The translations under genes and the position numbers were made by a program. The notes below the pieces were generated by a model. That model worked only from the letters and a program-made list of their open reading frames with translations, did not search any database and was not told the DNA's origin. A DNA stretch of 64,000 nt from NCBI RefSeq assembly GCF_028389875.1, contig NC_084667.1, forward strand, positions 59,498,570 through 59,562,569. Direction: 5' to 3'. This document shows, in pieces, positions 59,301 to 64,000 of this stretch. This DNA is from Rhea pennata (taxonomy: Eukaryota > Chordata > Aves > Rheiformes > Rheidae). The number at the start of each line of letters is the position of its first letter. Positions within the stretch are counted from its first letter, which is position 1.

Positions 59301-62300
59301 TTCTATATGTGTAGGCAAGCTCTAGGTTAAAAATCATCACTTCTCTGCTTCTGTCCCCACATCTGAACTTACCTGTGTGATTTTAAGGAAGCAGAAGTAT
59401 GAAACATTTAAAATACTTCACACCAGGAATTCATATGGAGATCTTAAGAAGTAAACCTAGTAAGATACTGCTCTTCTACTCCTGCTTGCTCTATGATGAT
59501 GGGCTTTATAGTGTAAATTTCCTCCTTCACCTAAGGGTGCAAGCATACACCAACAGTGTAATAGTGTTGGGAATACTGCTGAAGATCACATAATAGTCTT
59601 ACGGCTTTGAGTCCTCTAATCCTGAAACCACCAAACAAGGGACAATTCTCCTGTAAAATGCATCTTACAAGGGCTGAAGAAGAGACGAAGCTGGTATATT
59701 GGTTTATTCTCTAGAATGCAGCAGGGGTACAGCTGGGAGCAGGCCAGGGCTGAGACTGATTCAAACATGAAGAAGACAATGCCATGATGAACAGGAGTCT
59801 TAACTTATTTTCTTAATTGCACATTAGTTTTATTACAACTTCTGTTCTCAAAAAAATGGTTCTTTCTCATACGCAGAATCCAACTTCTCTATGTGTACAA
59901 ATAGATATCCAGTGTATGTAATCCAAGTGGAAAGTGCTGAGAAAGGGAAAAATAAAAAACCCTTGACTTTCTGACATCTGTAGGCACTGCCACTCTGTGT
60001 TCATTTTAGACACTTACTTGGCAAAGCAGAGTTGTCCAGAAGATTTTTCAGACTGAAACATTCACAGATGCTTGTGTGGGGTTTCTGCCTAATTCCCTGC
60101 CTGATATTTTATATTATGAAGTTTAAGCCAAGCTATGTTCTGTCTCATTGAATAAAGTTCATAAGGTTGAAAATATTCATGAAGCATACTGATTGACTCA
60201 GAAAGGACAAGTGGCTATTTTTCAGATGGCTGCCCTTGAAACTTGCTTATCGCGTTACTGCACTGGTGAATAACTACAGCATACTGAAATTTTGCATCAC
60301 ACACTATAGTTTGGCTTACAGAAAGATCTTGCAACACTGACTATTATCCTGCTGACTAACCTGCTAGAAATAAGCTGAAAATCCCCAAAGCTTTCAGTTG
60401 ATAGCAATATATAGGGGCAAGTATTATCAGTGAAAAAATAGAAAAAGGACAAGTAGAAATCTGAAGGTAGGTTTGGAGGTGACCTTATTGTCAGAAGATG
60501 CCAAGAGAATGTGCCTATTGTAGCATTAGAAATATAATTAAATAGAAATCTGGCTTAATACCATGGAGAAAACCTTTTTTTCCATCTGGCACTTTGCATA
60601 TTATCTTAGACTTCTGTGCAGTCCTTTCCATGTTAGTAAATGAAAAGTGCTAGTAAAAGCCATCATTGTCTCTTATTACAATGTTTACTATGTGCCTCAC
60701 TTAAAATAGAGGAATCAGATCCTCTTTCCTCCAAAAGCTAGCGGATAACTTCATTCCAACAGGATGAATAGTGCCATTCATGACTTTGCATTAAAAGTTA
60801 TATGTAGATTGATCTTATTATAAAATTCCTTTTTCCATTTGTATACATCTGATGATCTAAGGGACTGTTCAAAAAACAGCAGCAAGTGCATGTGCCTTGA
60901 CTGTGAACAGGCACAGTTCACAGGCCTATTCTGTACTCTCTGCTGAAGAAGTCACTTACTGCAACAGAAGGGCTGACTTCTGAACAGAAGAGGGCACTCG
61001 TACACTGGCAATTTGCCTGCCTGCCAACTGGATTAAATGGACTGTTTTTTCTGTATGTTATGATAGCTTTGGTTTGCCTAATCTGTTCCTGTAAATGGTG
61101 TAATCCCTAAAGTAAAAGCAGTAACAAGAAATCAGACTATATGACTAATTTGCATATGTTAACATTCCTGTTTAAAGCCATTGCTAAGCTTTTCTTAATT
61201 AGCAGTCTTCTGGTTTAAAAATGCTGCATTAATATGTATACATAGAAGAATCTCTTTGACTGTTCCATAATTAGAATTACTAGCTCTAGTGCTTATTGTC
61301 CGATTAACCCTTAATTATATTTAAACTGAATATATGGATAACTCTGAGAGGAATTATGCTTATAGTACTTCTTTAAAGTGTTACACTGCTACTTGTATCA
61401 GTAAAAATAATGCAGTATGCACCTCACTTACTAATGCCACTGTGTTGGTTTAATAATATGAAAAATGTCTCTCCTTCTCCAGGAGCACTATGAAAAGTAT
61501 GATGGCTTTGTGATTCTTCATGGTACTGATACAATGGCCTATACAGCGTCAGCCTTATCCTTCATGTTTGAGAACTTGGGCAAAACTGTCGTTGTGACAG
61601 GCTCTCAGGTAATGTTGAAGTTGAGGTCAGAAGCCTCATTTTCTGTTTTTATATGCAGAACTACAGTAGTATCCTGCAGATCACTATGTGCTTTAGTAAT
61701 GCAGTGTGACCATGGTGAATGGTCACAGTGCTGATAAAAATTAGTGACAATTGCTGGGCTCACCAGCTGAGGATACACCCCATAATTTTATCATTAGTGA
61801 CTTTAAAAATCTGTACCAAATTCGACCAGTGGTTCATTATGGCTGGGGCCAGATGCTTCAGAGAAAGATATAAGAGCCTGTCTTTGGCCATTGTGTAATG
61901 ATCTGTTTATATGAGAAGCATCTTTCCAGCCTCAGGTGGCTGCTGATTGTTACTTGTCTTTTTTTTTTTTTTTTTTTTTTTTTTTCCCTTTTAAAGCCTT
62001 GAAGCATGCAGTCGTATTACTTAAGCAGTTGTTACTCTGTCTTATGTTATTCCTTGTTCTTTGGTATCTCCTATCTTTGTTGCGTTCTTCATCTTTTTTT
62101 TTTGTAATTTCTAAACATTATGTGCATTTTTGATCATTCCTGTTCCACAACACATCTAACATGGTCTGTTTCTTTCACTCTAAAGACTAGATTTATTAGT
62201 TTTCTTTCCTTTAGCTGGAGATCAGACTTTTGCATATTGTCTAAGGGGGAGGGGTTGTCATACTAGAACAGCTTGCTTAAGCGTAAAATACAGCTCTAAT

Positions 62301-63193
62301 CACAAAAGAGAGATGAAACATCGCACTGTAACATTCCCCTCCCTCCCCCTTTTTCATAACTTCCCTTTCACATGTGGTCTATTTGAAGTCAAAATACAAA
62401 AGTCTAGGAAGAAATAGACTCCCACTTACTGTCTTGACATTGGGCAGTCTGGTTGTAGTACATCATATTCAAGGTTCTACTTTCTTTTGCTCTATTTTTT
62501 TGGAGATCTGCCTGACATATAATCCAGCAACAGAGCATGTGATTTTTTTTTTCATTGTTGAAAGGAGCTCTGTCTCTCTGTTAATAAAAAGGCAATCTAA
62601 AAAAGCACGGAAGTCATCGCTGCTTCACTCAGCAGACCAGATTTCTGTTTTTAATCTTGTCCTTTACTGTCAGTAGTAACCTGCTGGTTCAGTTTTTGTA
62701 TTCTGTGAGGAAAGATGGTGCAAGAGAGCCATTCTGAAGCCCATCATGAGGATTCTGTATGAACCAAGGCTGTTGTTTTTTCTATGTACAATCACTTCTC
62801 CATGCACAAACACTTAAACTGAGTACACCTGCTTTTGATTCTTGGTATTTTTCCTGAATCAATCTCTACCTCTAAAAACAATTGCTCATTCATACTCATC
62901 TCTGTATTATTCTTTAAGTACTCAATTATAAAAGTGTGTTAAGCACAGAGGGAAACCCTACCATCTGCTTCAGTAAGGTAAACTTTATTTGTCATTAATT
63001 ATTGTTACATAAATTATTGATATATTTGTATTGCATAAGTTGGACTCTCTCTTCTGCTGTGTAGGCTTCACATAAGGGACAGGATTTAATTTCAGTCTCT
63101 GCTCTTCAGGTGCCCCTGTACGAGTTGAGGAATGACGGCCGAGCCAACCTACTGGGAGCACTGCTCTTTGCTGGGCAGTTCGTGATTCCTGAG
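49629..63193 (+). CDS. ASPG: ASPG, 5' part (5 exons): L-asparaginase / 60 kDa lysophospholipase homologue
   Basis: Five exons chain in frame to give the first 215 residues of ASPG, a cytosolic enzyme with a bacterial type I-like asparaginase domain followed, outside the window, by ankyrin repeats. The mammalian enzyme hydrolyses L-asparagine and has reported lysophospholipase and PAF-acetylhydrolase activity. Visible: the first active-site motif INTGGTISM with the nucleophile Thr at residue 56, and the second motif HGTDTMA with Thr160-Asp161. The catalytic Lys would be encoded further right. The start is ATG 49629: an in-frame TAG at 49608-49610 excludes a longer protein, and the context gtgATGg is favourable. 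The Ala/Gly-rich N-terminus is about 37 residues longer than in human. The gene runs off the right edge. Confidence 0.92.
49822..55122 (+). other. ASPG: ASPG intron 1 (5.3 kb)
   Basis: The first 500 bp belong to the CpG island, and the rest is AT-rich. No nested gene or recognisable repeat is seen. Short open stretches on both strands look random. Confidence 0.8.
55123..55252 (+). CDS. ASPG: ASPG exon 2
   Basis: The exon is 130 nt, phase 1 to 2, with acceptor ctccttatttttaag and donor CTCCC|gtaagt. It encodes [20 protein letters not shown] and [15 protein letters not shown], ending LVLP. It follows a 5.3 kb intron. Confidence 0.93.
55253..58590 (+). other. ASPG: ASPG intron 2 (3.3 kb)
   Basis: Ordinary AT-rich intron. 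No repeat family, RNA gene or coding segment is recognised. Confidence 0.8.
58591..58702 (+). CDS. ASPG: ASPG exon 3
   Basis: The exon is 112 nt, phase 2 to 0, with acceptor ttctctctcttcatag and donor CTTGAG|gtacaa. It encodes [20 protein letters not shown] and [17 protein letters not shown]. The '[11 protein letters not shown]' stretch is a family hallmark. Confidence 0.94.
58703..61482 (+). other. ASPG: ASPG intron 3 (2.8 kb)
   Basis: AT-rich intron with no recognised element. Open stretches are short and unstructured. Confidence 0.8.
61483..61608 (+). CDS. ASPG: ASPG exon 4 (second active-site motif)
   Basis: The exon is 126 nt, phase 0 to 0, with acceptor gtctctccttctccag and donor TCTCAG|gtaatg. 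It encodes [20 protein letters not shown] and [25 protein letters not shown] supplies the second catalytic Thr and the substrate-binding Asp. Confidence 0.95.
61959..61985. repeat. Poly(T) run, 27 nt
   Basis: A pure T-run in ASPG intron 4. Confidence 0.95.
63110..63193 (+). CDS. ASPG: ASPG exon 5
   Basis: The exon is 84 nt, phase 0 to 0, with acceptor tctctgctcttcag and donor CCTGAG|gtctgt (a weaker donor). It encodes [20 protein letters not shown] plus AGQFVIPE. The 'SDGR.NLLGAL..AGQ.VIPE' pattern is conserved. Reading past the donor meets a stop after about 15 codons, which supports splicing here. No further exon is visible before 64000. Confidence 0.92.
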
Positions 63194-64000
63194 GTCTGTT
63201 TGCCTGTGAAAACTATCTCAGAAGCTGCTTTCTTCCTCTAGCTAGAATACATACTTAGGTACTCAGAATTTCTGATAGGTAGTAAAGAATTGCACTTAAA
63301 AAGGAAAAAAATGGATTCCACTGAGGTAACAGACCCTTGCATGACAAAGCACATGACTTTTTTTCATAATCCATACACCATTTTTCCTACATACAATCTA
63401 TAAAGACTAACAAGTCTGAAATGCAGGTTGCAGCAGACTTGAAATTCCTTTGCAAACATGTGGGATCTGAAACACTTAAGTCAGTTTTTGAAGTGGAAGT
63501 TACTTTGAAGTTTGAAAGTTGCTCTAGAACTGATAGCAGCATCTTCTAGTTCTGGTTCCTGAAGACTGAAGTGCTGAGGATGAGAAACATAAAAGACATG
63601 GGAGTATCTGCATGCTTTTAGCACCCTGCCTTTAAAATATGGTGGCACTGCATAGGCCCAGAGCCTGAGAGAAAACCGTTCAGATTACACCTCATTCCAG
63701 TTCTGTCTGTGCTCAGACAGCCAGTTCTGTGTAGGATAACAGCAAGAGCTGGCTGGCCAAGACCTTCAGAACTAACAACTTTGAAATATCTTTTTTCCTT
63801 CAAATTCCACTTGAGACACTGTAAAGGGATTTGAGAAGAGGACTAGTTTTAAATATTTGATGACTCTTAAAAATTATCATCCATTTTCACTGGGCCTTTT
63901 TTAAGGTTTTGAACTGTGAATTTAGGTATAACTGATGAACTTATTAAAAAGTCCACATTGCTTTTTTCCTCTGTCCCTAAAGTGGACTTAAGCAAACTTA

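Larger units (their letters stand above)
61609..64000 (+). other. ASPG: ASPG intron 4 and start of intron 5
   Basis: Intron 4 (61609-63109) contains a 27-nt poly(T). Intron 5 starts at 63194 and continues beyond the window. Nothing else is recognised. Confidence 0.75.

Noticed and set aside
63194..63238. Reading through the exon 5 donor of ASPG (next residues VCLPVK)
   Set aside because: The first residues resemble the family sequence after VIPE, but the frame stops within about 15 codons, so splicing at 63193 is preferred.
1..64000. CRISPR arrays, operons, Shine-Dalgarno sites, tRNA or rRNA genes
   Set aside because: The sequence is clearly vertebrate nuclear. No spaced repeats or tRNA/rRNA folds were noticed on reading.

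Overview
This is a vertebrate nuclear DNA window and most likely comes from a bird. It is AT-rich, with two intron-containing genes in the same direction, classical GT/AG splice sites and one CpG island. It carries CR1-type LINE fragments, including one with the typical avian CR1 3' end. No tools were available. Gene identity rests on recognising conserved peptides and on splice phases that close exactly.

1-28.5 kb (+): the 3' half of TDRD9, the piRNA-pathway DEAH-box helicase with a Tudor domain. I resolve 23 coding exons (340..27766). All phases are consistent and give 861 C-terminal residues followed by TAA. In order they encode the winged-helix/HA2 part of the helicase core, an OB-fold-like region, an RRM-like segment not usually listed for the protein, the Tudor domain and a C-terminal domain. 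The DEAH ATPase motifs lie upstream of the window. Intron 8 holds an antisense CR1 fragment. Intron 13 holds an older, less certain one.

28.5-49 kb: about 20 kb with no gene I can identify. It holds a 2.5 kb CR1 copy (about 40.3-42.8 kb) interrupted by a roughly 650 bp foreign segment between short direct repeats. It also holds three short tandem duplications (31.4, 34.5 and 35.0 kb), an unclassified repeat-like block (36.1-36.9 kb), and a possible unassigned pair of coding-like exons (45.4 and 46.9 kb). I found no RD3-like gene here.

49-64 kb (+): a strong CpG island (about 49.06-50.33 kb) contains the promoter and first exon of ASPG, the cytosolic type I L-asparaginase / 60 kDa lysophospholipase homologue. 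Five exons (49629..63193) encode the first 215 residues, including both threonines of the catalytic site. The gene continues past the right edge. The predicted start gives an Ala/Gly-rich N-terminus about 37 residues longer than in human.

The two genes are tandem neighbours, as in other vertebrates, and have unrelated jobs: germline transposon silencing and asparagine/lysophospholipid hydrolysis. I do not see a clearly new biological system. The most interesting items are the RRM-like module in TDRD9 split by a 45-nt exon, an in-frame possible alternative last exon, and the interrupted CR1.
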